Shown here: positions 51,690 through 60,112 of the stretch, piece by piece
How the letters are laid out: every line of letters starts with the position of its first letter
Position numbering within the stretch: the stretch's first letter is position 1
Source of the DNA: Fibrobacter sp.
GTDB lineage: Bacteria > Fibrobacterota > Fibrobacteria > Fibrobacterales > Fibrobacteraceae
Assembly: GCA_017526585.1 (NCBI GenBank)
Contig: JAFXRC010000041.1
Location: forward strand, 1 to 64,000
Reading direction: 5' to 3'
Length of the DNA: 64,000 bases
Notes under the pieces: generated by a model
The model's input: the letters and a program-made list of their open reading frames with translations, nothing else
Told to the model about the DNA's origin: nothing
Database searches by the model: none
Position numbers and translations under genes: made by a program

Positions 51690-51974
51690 ATGAACTTGCC
51701 GATAAACATAATACACCAGATAGAGACCTTTGCCAAGGAATGTTTCCTTGACCGCGTTATTCTATTTGGTTCTAGGGCACGAGGTACAAACCGCGAACGC
51801 AGTGATATTGACCTCGCGGTGTCCGGCGGCAATCTGGCCCATTTTGAGGAACTGCTTGAAGAAAAAGCAGACACCTTGCTTTCATTCGATGTAATTAACA
51901 TGGACGGAGTTGCTTCAAGAAAATTGAAAGACAACATCCAGCGCGAGGGAGTCCTGCTTTATGCAAAAGTTTGA
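51690..51974 (+). CDS. MNT-domain minimal nucleotidyltransferase (antitoxin-type)
   Basis: A 94-residue protein with the nucleotidyltransferase motif VILFGSRARGTNRERSDIDL: GSRARG at 27-32 and metal-binding D39/D41. This small class usually pairs with a HEPN protein and adenylylates it (type VII toxin-antitoxin). The HEPN gene follows with a 14-base overlap. The ATG at 51690 has GGAG six bases upstream and is preferred over the ATG at 51678. Confidence 0.88.
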   Translation: MNLPINIIHQIETFAKECFLDRVILFGSRARGTNRERSDIDLAVSGGNLAHFEELLEEKADTLLSFDVINMDGVASRKLKDNIQREGVLLYAKV

Positions 51975-52362
51975 CAACTTTGTTGCATGTTTTGACGTGC
52001 TGAAAAACTCCAATCGCGATATGGCAAAAAGCGATGAAATTTATCGTACTGGTGTTATCGGACAATTTAGTCTCGCTTTTGAGTTGTCATGGAAAACTTT
52101 ACAAGAAGTTATGCGAGCCCACGCCATTAACGAAGCCGAGAATGGTTCTCCGCGCGAAATCCTCAAGGCTGGTTTCAAGTATAATTTCATTGATGATGAG
52201 CAAACCTGGTTGCAGATGTTAAAAGACCGAAACTCCGCAACACATGTCTATGACGAAGAAGCGTTTGAGGCTGTGCTAAATCGAGTTTACGACAGCTACA
52301 TCAACGCTTTCGAACACTTCTCCGAAAAGATGCTCGTCAAAATTGAAGAATTGAAAGATTAA
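51961..52362 (+). CDS. HEPN-domain protein (HI0074-like, toxin-type partner of MNT)
   Basis: A 133-residue helical protein of the nucleotidyltransferase-substrate-binding (HI0074) family: MAKSDEIYRTGVIGQFSLAF, ELSWKTLQEVMR and MLKDRNSATHVYDEEAF. R90-N91...H95 matches the RNxxxH-type RNase motif of HEPN toxins. It is translated with the MNT protein (14-base overlap) and probably forms a toxin-antitoxin pair. Its position next to an R-M gene suggests a small defence or stabilisation cluster. Confidence 0.88.
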   Translation: MQKFDNFVACFDVLKNSNRDMAKSDEIYRTGVIGQFSLAFELSWKTLQEVMRAHAINEAENGSPREILKAGFKYNFIDDEQTWLQMLKDRNSATHVYDEEAFEAVLNRVYDSYINAFEHFSEKMLVKIEELKD

Positions 52363-52436
52363 ATCGCCGAGTGGAATTCGCCTTCGCGCTCTGAAAATGC
52401 GTTCAGGCCGAATGATTTTAACTACATTTACCGTAA

Positions 52437-53888
52437 ATGACCGAAGTCGAAGAACAGGAAGAATACGAAGTACGCATTGGGGCGTTCAATGGCCCGATGG
52501 ACTTGCTGGTGTATCTTGTTCAGAAGAAGGAAGTTCCGCTCGAACAGATTTCGATTGCCGAAATTGCGGACCAGTTTTTAAAGTGGGTAAACGAGTACGA
52601 GGGCACCGACCTGTCGAAGGCGGGGGACTTCTTGTACATGGCGAGCCGCCTGATGGCCTTAAAGGTGCAGGAACTTTTGCCGGCCGAACAGCGCGACCCC
52701 GAGATGGAAGCGGAATACAACGAAGACCGCGAACAGCTCATGAAGGAAATGCTGGAATACCAGCGCTTTAAGCAGGTGGCGAGCGGGCTGCAAGAAATGG
52801 AAAGCGAAAACTTCGGTACGTATTCCCGCGGACGCCTTGAAAAGACGCAGACCGACGAAGAGACTTTGGCTGACGCAAACATTTGGCAGCTTTTCCGCGC
52901 TTACCAGAAGAGCCTAAAGACCAAGATTTCGGAAACGATTCACCACATCGAACTCGACTACGTAACTATTCAGGACCGTCAGCAGGCAATCAACAATTAT
53001 CTTGCGGTGAATGGCCGCGCCCTATTTGAAGACTTGCTCGACAACGATTCGCACCCGATTGTGGCGGCGGTGACCTTCATGGCCATGCTCGAGATGATCA
53101 AGACGGATGAAATAGTGTTCCGTCAGAGTGAACTGTTCGGACCGATTTGGATTTACCGCAAGAAGAACAATGCCGACTACGCCGAAGAAATGGCGCACGA
53201 GACCGTGTTCTTCAGCAAGGATCCGGACGTGAAGCCGGGCCTTGTAGAAGCGATTCGCAACCAGGCGATTGCACGCTCCAAGGAACAGACCGTGGGCGAC
53301 TTGGCCGCAGTGATGCGCGAAGCCGTGCTGTGGACGGAACGCGGACGGAACGTGAGCGAAGAAGACTTGACCGCCATGCTCGAAGGTCGCGAAGACTTGA
53401 GCGAAGTGCAGGAAAATCCGTTCGCCGAAATGATGAAGGAAGACGAGGCGACGGAAAATGCCCAGGCTCCGACTGAAGATGCTCCGGCTGAAGGGACTCA
53501 GGCCCCGGCAGAGAACGCACCTGCAGAACCTGTTGCTGACACAGCCGCGACGACAACTGAAACGGTTGCGGAAGAAACAAGCGCGCCCGTCGAAGAAACC
53601 GTCGCACCGGTCGTTGAAGAAACGCCGGTGGAAGAAAATGAGGAATGGATCGCTTCGTTGTCTACGACTCCTCGCGATGACGTGAGCGAAGAACCTGTCG
53701 ACGCCTCGATCGAGCCTGCAGAAGAAATCTCCTCTGAAGAGCCGCAGCCCGCTGACAACATGACGGACGAAGAATTTGAAGCGTTCATGAAAAAAGCCCA
53801 GGCGTTCTACGACACCCAGGCTAATGAAAATTCTGATTCAGACGACGATGACGATTTCTCGTCAATCGAAGTCCATTCAAACGATTAA
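52437..53888 (+). CDS. scpA: Segregation and condensation protein A with long acidic C-terminal extension
   Basis: The N-terminal 265 residues are ScpA, the kleisin that bridges SMC heads: YEVRIGAFNGPMDLLVYLVQ, FLYMASRLMALKVQELLP, and a winged-helix C-terminal part VVAAVTFMAMLEMIKTDEIV near 200-220. A further 210 residues follow that normal ScpA lacks, rich in Glu, Ala, Pro and Thr (EEPVDASIEPAEEI, DSDDDDDFSSIE at the end). The extension is probably disordered and could recruit partners. scpB is not adjacent. The gene is followed by a palindromic repeat. Confidence 0.9.
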   Translation: MTEVEEQEEYEVRIGAFNGPMDLLVYLVQKKEVPLEQISIAEIADQFLKWVNEYEGTDLSKAGDFLYMASRLMALKVQELLPAEQRDPEMEAEYNEDREQLMKEMLEYQRFKQVASGLQEMESENFGTYSRGRLEKTQTDEETLADANIWQLFRAYQKSLKTKISETIHHIELDYVTIQDRQQAINNYLAVNGRALFEDLLDNDSHPIVAAVTFMAMLEMIKTDEIVFRQSELFGPIWIYRKKNNADYAEEMAHETVFFSKDPDVKPGLVEAIRNQAIARSKEQTVGDLAAVMREAVLWTERGRNVSEEDLTAMLEGREDLSEVQENPFAEMMKEDEATENAQAPTEDAPAEGTQAPAENAPAEPVADTAATTTETVAEETSAPVEETVAPVVEETPVEENEEWIASLSTTPRDDVSEEPVDASIEPAEEISSEEPQPADNMTDEEFEAFMKKAQAFYDTQANENSDSDDDDDFSSIEVHSND

Positions 53889-53892
53889 ATAG

Positions 53893-53934
53893 AGATCCTT
53901 CGACTTCGTGCGTTGCACTTCGCTCAGGATGACA
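53893..53934 (+). repeat. Short palindromic repeat after scpA
   Basis: AGATCCTTCGACTTCG and CACTTCGCTCAGGATGACA form the termini of the AGAT...ATGACA repeat family. It sits between two convergent genes and could also end transcription. Confidence 0.6.
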
Positions 53935-53941
53935 CTTCGTG

Positions 53942-54655
53942 TCAGTCTCGCCGACCGCCGATAAGTCCGGCTCGGTACGCCCAATAAAGCAACTGCATAA
54001 TAGAGCCGATGGCGGCTGCCACATAGGTAAGCCCTGCGGCAAAAAGCACACCCGAAACCGTATTGTATTCGCGGCCCGGCGCCACGATGTCGAGGCGAGC
54101 AAGCACCTTTTTGGCGCGGGAAGAAGCGTCGAATTCTACCGGCACAGTCACCAACGTAAAGAGTGTCGCGATACCGAACAGCAGCACACCCGCCACGGCG
54201 AGCGAATAGCCCAGCGCACGGCCTGCACTCATCAGGATGATGCCGAGAATCACAAGCCACGGGCCGAGATTCGAGCCGAGGTTTGCGGCAGGCACAATGA
54301 ACGAACGCAGCCACAGCGGGAAATATCCCTGCGCATGCTGAATGGCGTGGCCCACTTCGTGAGCGGCAACGCCCGCGGCAGATGCATTGCGGCCGTTATA
54401 AACTTCAGGCGACAAGTTCAAGGTCTTGTTCAGCGGATTGTAATGGTCCGACAAGAATCCATGATGCTGCAGTACCTTCACGTCGGTAATGCCCGCATCC
54501 ATGAGGATTGCCTTCGCCACATCGGCACCCGTAAGGCCGCTGGAAATGCCGACCTTCTGGCCAGCGTTAAAACGGGACTTGACCATCCAAGAAACACTAC
54601 CCGAAAGGGCAAGCGTGACCAGGAGAATCATCATGTATAAAGGATCAAACATCAT
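53942..54655 (-). CDS. Membrane zinc metallopeptidase, YugP family
   Basis: A 237-residue membrane protein. A first hydrophobic segment (about 6-24) precedes the zinc motif AAGVAAHEVGHAIQHAQGY (HEVGH about 112-116). Two or three further membrane segments follow (LGPWLVILGIILMSAG, LAVAGVLLFGIATLFTLVTV), then FDASSRAKKVLARL typical of the family. Function is unknown beyond predicted proteolysis at the membrane. The ATG at 54655 follows GAGG at seven bases; an upstream ATG at 54697 lacks support. Confidence 0.88.
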   Translation of the reverse strand: MMFDPLYMMILLVTLALSGSVSWMVKSRFNAGQKVGISSGLTGADVAKAILMDAGITDVKVLQHHGFLSDHYNPLNKTLNLSPEVYNGRNASAAGVAAHEVGHAIQHAQGYFPLWLRSFIVPAANLGSNLGPWLVILGIILMSAGRALGYSLAVAGVLLFGIATLFTLVTVPVEFDASSRAKKVLARLDIVAPGREYNTVSGVLFAAGLTYVAAAIGSIMQLLYWAYRAGLIGGRRD

Positions 54656-54702
54656 ATTGTTACCTCTAACCGCAATATACAAAAATGCGGGCGGCAAAGC
54701 GC

Positions 54703-55893
54703 CTACATATCGCCAGTCTGCAGCTTGCTACCATCGCGGAGGTTTGTCAGCACTAGCCCGAGCAACAGGTAGAACACCGCCTGCAAAGCGAGCGGCAGCA
54801 ACAGCGATGCAGCATCATAAATGTCGGCGCCACGCTGTTCTATGGCAAGCCATGCCGGAATCGCAAATGTCGAAGGCAACAGGCAAGAGAATCCCTTCAT
54901 CCACGCCGGAATCAGTTCGGTAGGCCAGCTGAAGTTCGAAAGGAACAGAATCGGAATGCTCATGTACAGGAACAGCTGCATGCTCGTTTCGCGGCGCAAG
55001 AACACCTGCGAAAGCACCATCCCGAAATTGATGACCGAAAACAGGAACACGATTGCAAACGCCACCATCGGCAAAATTTCACCACGGCGCGGGAATTCGA
55101 ACACGTTGTACACCACAAAATGATAAAACAGGATAAAGCTGCAATAGTGCAAGAAGTACGCAAGCGAACGCCCAAAGTAGCGGTAAGGCATCAGTTCATT
55201 TTCTACAGAACTATCGCGCTGCAATTTGCGGAACTTGCGGTGAGCACGGGCACCACCCAGAATGCAAATGCCAATCACCAGCGTCTGCTGCAAAATCAGT
55301 ACGAGTACGCTCGGCACCACATAGTTGGAGTAGCTACCCGTGTTGTTGTACATGGTCTGCACGCTGATGGGAATCGGGTCGCGCATGGCGATGGCCTTTG
55401 CGGCCGGGACCTTTTTACCTAAAGCAATCCGCTTGACTTTTGTAGTCGCGCCCACCGTGAGCGCACAAGTGGTAAAAGCCGTTCCGATGTTGCCGTGGAG
55501 CATCACGTAGGCGCCGTGCGTGAACACGTTCACATTCGTCTTGCCGCCGTTGCGGAGCGTCTTTTCCATGTCTTTGGGAATCACCATGAAGCCATAAATT
55601 TTTTCTTCGGCCATAGCCTGTTCCGCTTCGCGGACATCCGAGAATACATAGCGCACATCAATCTGCTGGGCTGCGGCAGACATCTGCGTGAGTTCGCGCG
55701 ACATGACCGTATGGTCAAGATCCACCACCGCCACAGGCACATCTGTAGCCGTCTGTTTCATGTAAGGCGTCGGGTAATAGAAGGCGTAAAGCACGCCCGC
55801 CACCACCAGCAACAGCACCGCCGCAGGGTCGGTGTAAAAAAGCTTCCATTCGGCAAACGCCACCTTGAAAAGTCGCTTAAAGAGGTCAATCAT
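54703..55893 (-). CDS. ABC-2 type transporter permease (YhhJ/YbhR-like) 2
   Basis: A 396-residue permease with one N-terminal membrane helix, a large periplasmic domain (about 45-190) and five C-terminal helices ending near LLLGLVLTNLRD. The arrangement MIDLFKRLFKVAFAEWKLFY and the LILQQTLVIGICILGGARAH region match the ABC-2/YhhJ family. AAAGGAGG lies before the ATG at 55893. It overlaps the upstream permease gene by eight bases. No ATP-binding subunit gene is in the operon. Confidence 0.85.
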   Translation of the reverse strand: MIDLFKRLFKVAFAEWKLFYTDPAAVLLLVVAGVLYAFYYPTPYMKQTATDVPVAVVDLDHTVMSRELTQMSAAAQQIDVRYVFSDVREAEQAMAEEKIYGFMVIPKDMEKTLRNGGKTNVNVFTHGAYVMLHGNIGTAFTTCALTVGATTKVKRIALGKKVPAAKAIAMRDPIPISVQTMYNNTGSYSNYVVPSVLVLILQQTLVIGICILGGARAHRKFRKLQRDSSVENELMPYRYFGRSLAYFLHYCSFILFYHFVVYNVFEFPRRGEILPMVAFAIVFLFSVINFGMVLSQVFLRRETSMQLFLYMSIPILFLSNFSWPTELIPAWMKGFSCLLPSTFAIPAWLAIEQRGADIYDAASLLLPLALQAVFYLLLGLVLTNLRDGSKLQTGDM

Positions 55894-57151
55894 TTTTGCC
55901 TCCTTTATGCAATTTTCTTTTGGCAATTTCAGATGCGACCGCCTTGCGAATACTCAAATCCGAATAGACGGTGCCGGCAATATTTTTCAGCTTATCCTTC
56001 AGGTGCAACTTTTCGCGGGTTTCCCAATCCGCCTCTTTTTCTTCGGCAACTTTCCAGCGCAAGAACAACAATTTTGAGGCGAGTAGGTGCCAGAACAGCG
56101 CCATGAACAAAAGCACCACGATCGATTCCCAGGCATGCGCCTTGCCGACCGAGCCCAAGAGCATGGTAGACTGCACCTTTAAAACATGCGTGAGCGGAAG
56201 CAGGAAAGCAAAGCCACGCACCACCAAGGGCATCGCCATCACTGGGAAAGTCTGCCCCGCAAAGGCAAACGCGGGGCCGGCGATAACGCCCGCCACGCTC
56301 GAAGACATACGCATGTTGCCCGTAATGCCCACAAAGGCGGCCCCCGCTCCGGAACAAGCGAGAATCATCGCCAACTGCCCTGCAGACACCACCACAAATT
56401 CATCGAACGTCATTGGGGTAAGCGCACGGCGAGCATACGCATACACCGCCACCATCGACAGCCACTGAATCACGACCAGCGGCAAAACTGTCGCAGCGCC
56501 AAGCACCACGCGCGAGCCGCCCGCCGCCTGTAAGAATTCGCGGACGCGGTGATCGCGGAACGGAAAACTGAACAGGTACACCGCCGCCAAAATTCCTGCC
56601 AAATGGAAAAGCGCCGTCACAAGCCCGAGCCCTAAAAAGCCCTGGTAGTTACCGCTATTATTGCTCACGGACTTGAGTTCTACATGAATCGGGTCATCCA
56701 TCTGCTTGGTAAACAGGTCGGCGCCAATCGTCGAAATCACCGAACGGATTTCCTTGACAGCAAACGTATTCGTAAGATAATTCTGGCCGCTGGAATACAC
56801 CGGAATCACGGGCGTTTCAAGCCGGAGCGCACGGCGTTCCATGTCGTACGGGAGCACGATAAACGCCTGCAAGTCACCGCGAATCACCGCATGTTCGCAT
56901 TCGCTACGGTCATGACATTCCACCGCGACTTCGAGCACGGGGTCTGCACGCAATGCCATTTCGACTTTATCGGCCAGCTGCGAGCGGTCTTGCTTTAAAA
57001 GGCCAATCGGCACATGCTGAATGATTTCGGCCGAAAAGAAATTCACCATAAAGACCGATGTCACCACCGGCAAAATCAGGAGCACCAGCCACAACACGAT
57101 ATTGTGACTGATATAGATTTTGCGAATCGCCCTTAAAACATCAAGGAACAC
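55886..57151 (-). CDS. ABC-2 type transporter permease 1
   Basis: A 421-residue permease with the same topology: N-terminal helix (about 18-40, VLWLVLLILPVVTSVFMVNF), large periplasmic domain, then a cluster of helices near 180-370 (GVIAGPAFAFAGQTFPVMAM). It is cotranscribed with tolC, hlyD and the second permease; the start is a GTG at 57151, 10 bases after the hlyD stop, with AAGG upstream. Together with HlyD and TolC it should form a tripartite exporter. Confidence 0.83.
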   Translation of the reverse strand: MFLDVLRAIRKIYISHNIVLWLVLLILPVVTSVFMVNFFSAEIIQHVPIGLLKQDRSQLADKVEMALRADPVLEVAVECHDRSECEHAVIRGDLQAFIVLPYDMERRALRLETPVIPVYSSGQNYLTNTFAVKEIRSVISTIGADLFTKQMDDPIHVELKSVSNNSGNYQGFLGLGLVTALFHLAGILAAVYLFSFPFRDHRVREFLQAAGGSRVVLGAATVLPLVVIQWLSMVAVYAYARRALTPMTFDEFVVVSAGQLAMILACSGAGAAFVGITGNMRMSSSVAGVIAGPAFAFAGQTFPVMAMPLVVRGFAFLLPLTHVLKVQSTMLLGSVGKAHAWESIVVLLFMALFWHLLASKLLFLRWKVAEEKEADWETREKLHLKDKLKNIAGTVYSDLSIRKAVASEIAKRKLHKGGKND

Positions 57152-57161
57152 GATTACGACC

Positions 57162-58160
57162 TTACTGAATCTGGTCCACCGGGAAAAGTACGCTCATGCC
57201 AGGGCGTAAGTTTTCGATTTTTTCCTTCGGGCGCAGGCGCACTTCGAAACTCTTGAGGTCAAAGCCGCCGCTTTCCTTGGAGCTGCGCCAGGTGGCGTAA
57301 TCGCCTACAGACGCAATGTAGCTGACTTCCATTTCGACATTCTTGTCAAGCGCCGGAATGAACATGCTGAAGGTCTTGCCCTTGGACACGTTCTTGAGCA
57401 AGTCTTCACGCAGGTGAAATACCGCCCAAGAATCGTCGAGGTCGGTAATGGCGACTACCGGCATGCCGGAGCCTACGACTTCGCCCTCTTCGACCAGCTT
57501 CACGGAGACTTCGCCTGAGATGGGGGCGCGAATTTTGGTTTCTTCGAGATAGGCGTCGACCTCGGCGTTGGCGCCCTTCGCTTGCATCACGAGTGCGTTT
57601 GCGGCAGCCTTGTCTTCGCTGCGGGCGCCGGCGAGGGCCTGTTCATACTGGGCCTTGGCGGCGTCGGCGGCAGACTGGGACGCCTTCATCTGGGTTTCGG
57701 CTTCGTCGCGCTTCTGGAGCGGCAACACGCCTTCGTTATAAAGCTTTTGCACGCGGTCGTAAGTATTCTTTGCAAGGTTTGCGGCATCTTGCGCGCGCGA
57801 GGCCATCGCCTTGAGGGCCGTAATGTCTTCGGAGCGGGCACCATTTTTAGCCTTGTTCGCCTGAGCGCGAGCGGCACCTAAAGCACCCTGTGCCTGCATC
57901 TTCTTGGCTTCAATTTCGGGGCTGCTGATAATTGCCACGATGGCATTCTTTTCGACCATGTCGCCTTCACGGAAGAACAACTGTTCAACGCGACCGGGAA
58001 CCTTACCCGCCACAAGCACGCGGCGAGCTTCCATCTGGCCTTGCAAATAGGCGTCGCGAGGTTCAGTTGCGAACTTCTGCAAGGTAACGATACCAAGGCC
58101 AATCAGGGCAATCAACGCCAAGACGACCAAGACCTTTCCGATAACTTTCAAGACGTTCAT
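57162..58160 (-). CDS. HlyD-family membrane fusion protein
   Basis: A 332-residue adaptor with one N-terminal membrane helix (about 5-27) and the biotinyl-lipoyl-like half-motif RVLVAGKVPGRVEQLFFREG, a coiled-coil hairpin (about 80-190, rich in Ala/Lys/Glu) and the returning half TKIRAPISGEVSVKLVEEGE. It bridges the permeases and TolC. It lies between tolC and the two ABC-2 permease genes. Confidence 0.9.
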   Translation of the reverse strand: MNVLKVIGKVLVVLALIALIGLGIVTLQKFATEPRDAYLQGQMEARRVLVAGKVPGRVEQLFFREGDMVEKNAIVAIISSPEIEAKKMQAQGALGAARAQANKAKNGARSEDITALKAMASRAQDAANLAKNTYDRVQKLYNEGVLPLQKRDEAETQMKASQSAADAAKAQYEQALAGARSEDKAAANALVMQAKGANAEVDAYLEETKIRAPISGEVSVKLVEEGEVVGSGMPVVAITDLDDSWAVFHLREDLLKNVSKGKTFSMFIPALDKNVEMEVSYIASVGDYATWRSSKESGGFDLKSFEVRLRPKEKIENLRPGMSVLFPVDQIQ

Positions 58161-58181
58161 CTTTTTTCTCCGTTTCTAAAA

Positions 58182-59978
58182 TCAGTTTGCAGGGGCTGCG
58201 GGCGAATTAGCCGGAGTAGTCGCGGCGGAATCAGCCGCTGTAGATTGCTTCGCTTCGCTCGCAATGACGTTTGTTGAGGGGCTCGTGGCAGCGTTTGTAG
58301 AGTCGCTTGCAACGGTTTCTACAGCGGGCGGAACCGTTTCGACAGCAGCGGGAGCCGTAACAGATTCGGCGGGCTTCGGTTCTTCCGCCTTCGCTTCTTC
58401 GACCGGCTTTATATCCTTAAGCATCTCACCGGCATTAGCAACTTCGCCACTCGCTTCGAGCAAGCCAAGCCACGCCAGCACAGCATCGTAATGCGCCTTC
58501 AAGTCAGCCACCTGCAAGCGCGAAAGTGCAAGCTCGGCATCCACTACATCCAAGCCCGTGGCAAGGCCTGCTTCGTAAGCAAGCGTCTGGCTGCGGTGCG
58601 CTTCTTCAGCAAGTTCGCGAGTCTTCTTCAGGCTTTCCAAGCGGCTCTTTGCATGTTCCATTTCACGCCAGCGCTTTTCCACGAGGAGCCCGATGTTATC
58701 CATGGTCTGCTCTTCCATGCTCGAAAGCGAGCGGTCCAGCGCCTTGGCATTACTTACCTTGGAACGGGTCTCGCCACCCTTGAACAAGTCCCACTGCATC
58801 TTGGCACCCACCGCCCAATCGGGTTCCAGGAGCGTCAGGTCGCGGGTATAAAGTTCCTTGTAGGCAAAAAGAGCCACAGTCGGATAATAATCAGCACGCG
58901 CGGCACTCACCGCATCCTGGCTGCGCTTGCGTTCGGTACGCAGCTGCCTGAGTCCCGGATGCCTATCCATTGCGAGCTGCTTGAACTCATCCATTGCCAT
59001 GGTCTGTTCGGGCGCCAAGACCGGAGTAATCGCGGTGATGTTCGTATCGGTGTGCAGCAAGCTTGCAAGTGCCAAGCGCGCAAGGGTCTGGTCGCGGTAG
59101 GAATCTTCCAGCGCATTCTCCGCTTCGGCAAGGGCGACTTCTGCACGTAAGCGTTCCGCCTTGCTAATCTGTCCGCCTTCTTCGAGTTTCTTGGAACGCG
59201 CCAAATGTTCTTCCAAATTCTTCTTGGTGCTTTCACGGAGCACCGTCAACTCTTCAGCTAAGCGGAGCGTAAAATACTTGGTAGCGACATCCATGAGGAT
59301 GGTATTTTGCGCCATGTCGAACGCCGCCTTCTTGGCATTCACATTTTCCTTGGCGGCGTCGTATGCCGAATAAATCTTGAAGCCCGTAAAGATAGGCCAG
59401 ATGGCTGTCAGGCGAGCGTTGAAGAACACATCGTCCTGCACCTTCATGCGGAAATCAGCGTCATCGATTTGAGCTTTCGCCGCATCCAGCTGTTGCTTAC
59501 TGTCTGCCGCATACTTGTCAGCCGTCTGTTGAGCAATTTCTTGTGCCGTACCACCGACCTTTTCTTGGGCAAAAGCATTCGCCTGGGTTTCGCTCATTCC
59601 CTGCGCCATGGCTCCGGCATACGCCTGCTCGTAACCGGCCTGCGCCTTGTTATAAGCATCGATGTATGCCTTGGAATAAGCCGCCGCAGGTCCAACGGAA
59701 GCAAGACCGCCGGCAAGACCACTCAGACCCTGCTGAATTTCTCCCAGGTCAATATAAATCGGATCATTAATCTTGGTCACGCTTGCCGTAAGCGAAAGCT
59801 GCGGCATAAAACGCGAACGAGCCTCGGTCTGACCGCTTTCGGCCATATCCACTTTAGCCTTTTCCGCCTTGATTTGCGAATTGCCCGCCTTCGCCATCGC
59901 AATCGCATCCGACAGCGAAATGGGCGCGGCAAAAACGGCAGCACTCGCTGCAATACCCAAAAACAAACTCTTTTTCAT
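58182..59978 (-). CDS. TolC-family outer-membrane efflux protein
   Basis: A 598-residue protein with signal peptide (about 1-17, SAAVFAA) and the TolC alpha-barrel repeats (LSLTASVTKINDPIY; AERLRAEVALAEAENALEDS; GLATGLDVVDAELALSRLQV). An Ala/Gln/Lys-rich insertion of about 100 residues (about 75-180) enlarges the first half. The last about 80 residues are low-complexity (Ala, Glu, Pro, Ser) and include NVIASEAKQST, which is the translation of a palindromic repeat (58242-58269), so the tail has grown by repeat insertion. No strong ribosome site precedes the ATG at 59978. First gene of the exporter operon. Confidence 0.9.
   Translation of the reverse strand: MKKSLFLGIAASAAVFAAPISLSDAIAMAKAGNSQIKAEKAKVDMAESGQTEARSRFMPQLSLTASVTKINDPIYIDLGEIQQGLSGLAGGLASVGPAAAYSKAYIDAYNKAQAGYEQAYAGAMAQGMSETQANAFAQEKVGGTAQEIAQQTADKYAADSKQQLDAAKAQIDDADFRMKVQDDVFFNARLTAIWPIFTGFKIYSAYDAAKENVNAKKAAFDMAQNTILMDVATKYFTLRLAEELTVLRESTKKNLEEHLARSKKLEEGGQISKAERLRAEVALAEAENALEDSYRDQTLARLALASLLHTDTNITAITPVLAPEQTMAMDEFKQLAMDRHPGLRQLRTERKRSQDAVSAARADYYPTVALFAYKELYTRDLTLLEPDWAVGAKMQWDLFKGGETRSKVSNAKALDRSLSSMEEQTMDNIGLLVEKRWREMEHAKSRLESLKKTRELAEEAHRSQTLAYEAGLATGLDVVDAELALSRLQVADLKAHYDAVLAWLGLLEASGEVANAGEMLKDIKPVEEAKAEEPKPAESVTAPAAVETVPPAVETVASDSTNAATSPSTNVIASEAKQSTAADSAATTPANSPAAPAN
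58242..58269 (+). repeat. Short palindromic repeat inside the tolC-like coding region
   Basis: AGATTGCTTCGCTTCG then CTCGCAATGACG; stem ATTGC/GCAAT. Same family as the repeats at 5841, 11901, 51416 and 53893. Read in the gene frame it encodes VIASEAKQS. Confidence 0.65.
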
Positions 59979-60008
59979 AACACCATAAAAATAAATTTTT
60001 CTATACAG

Positions 60009-60029
60009 AAAAACCGCCCCAAAGGGGCG
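60009..60029 (-). terminator. Intrinsic terminator of the lamin-tail gene
   Basis: On the minus strand CGCCCC-TTT-GGGGCG followed by GTTTTT. It separates the lamin-tail gene from the exporter operon. Confidence 0.82.
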
Positions 60030-60112
60030 ATTACCTTACTTTTTACAAAAAATGTATTATAAGACTCTTACAACTCGTTTATAAAACGCTGACAGTCAGC
60101 ACGGGTTTACAA

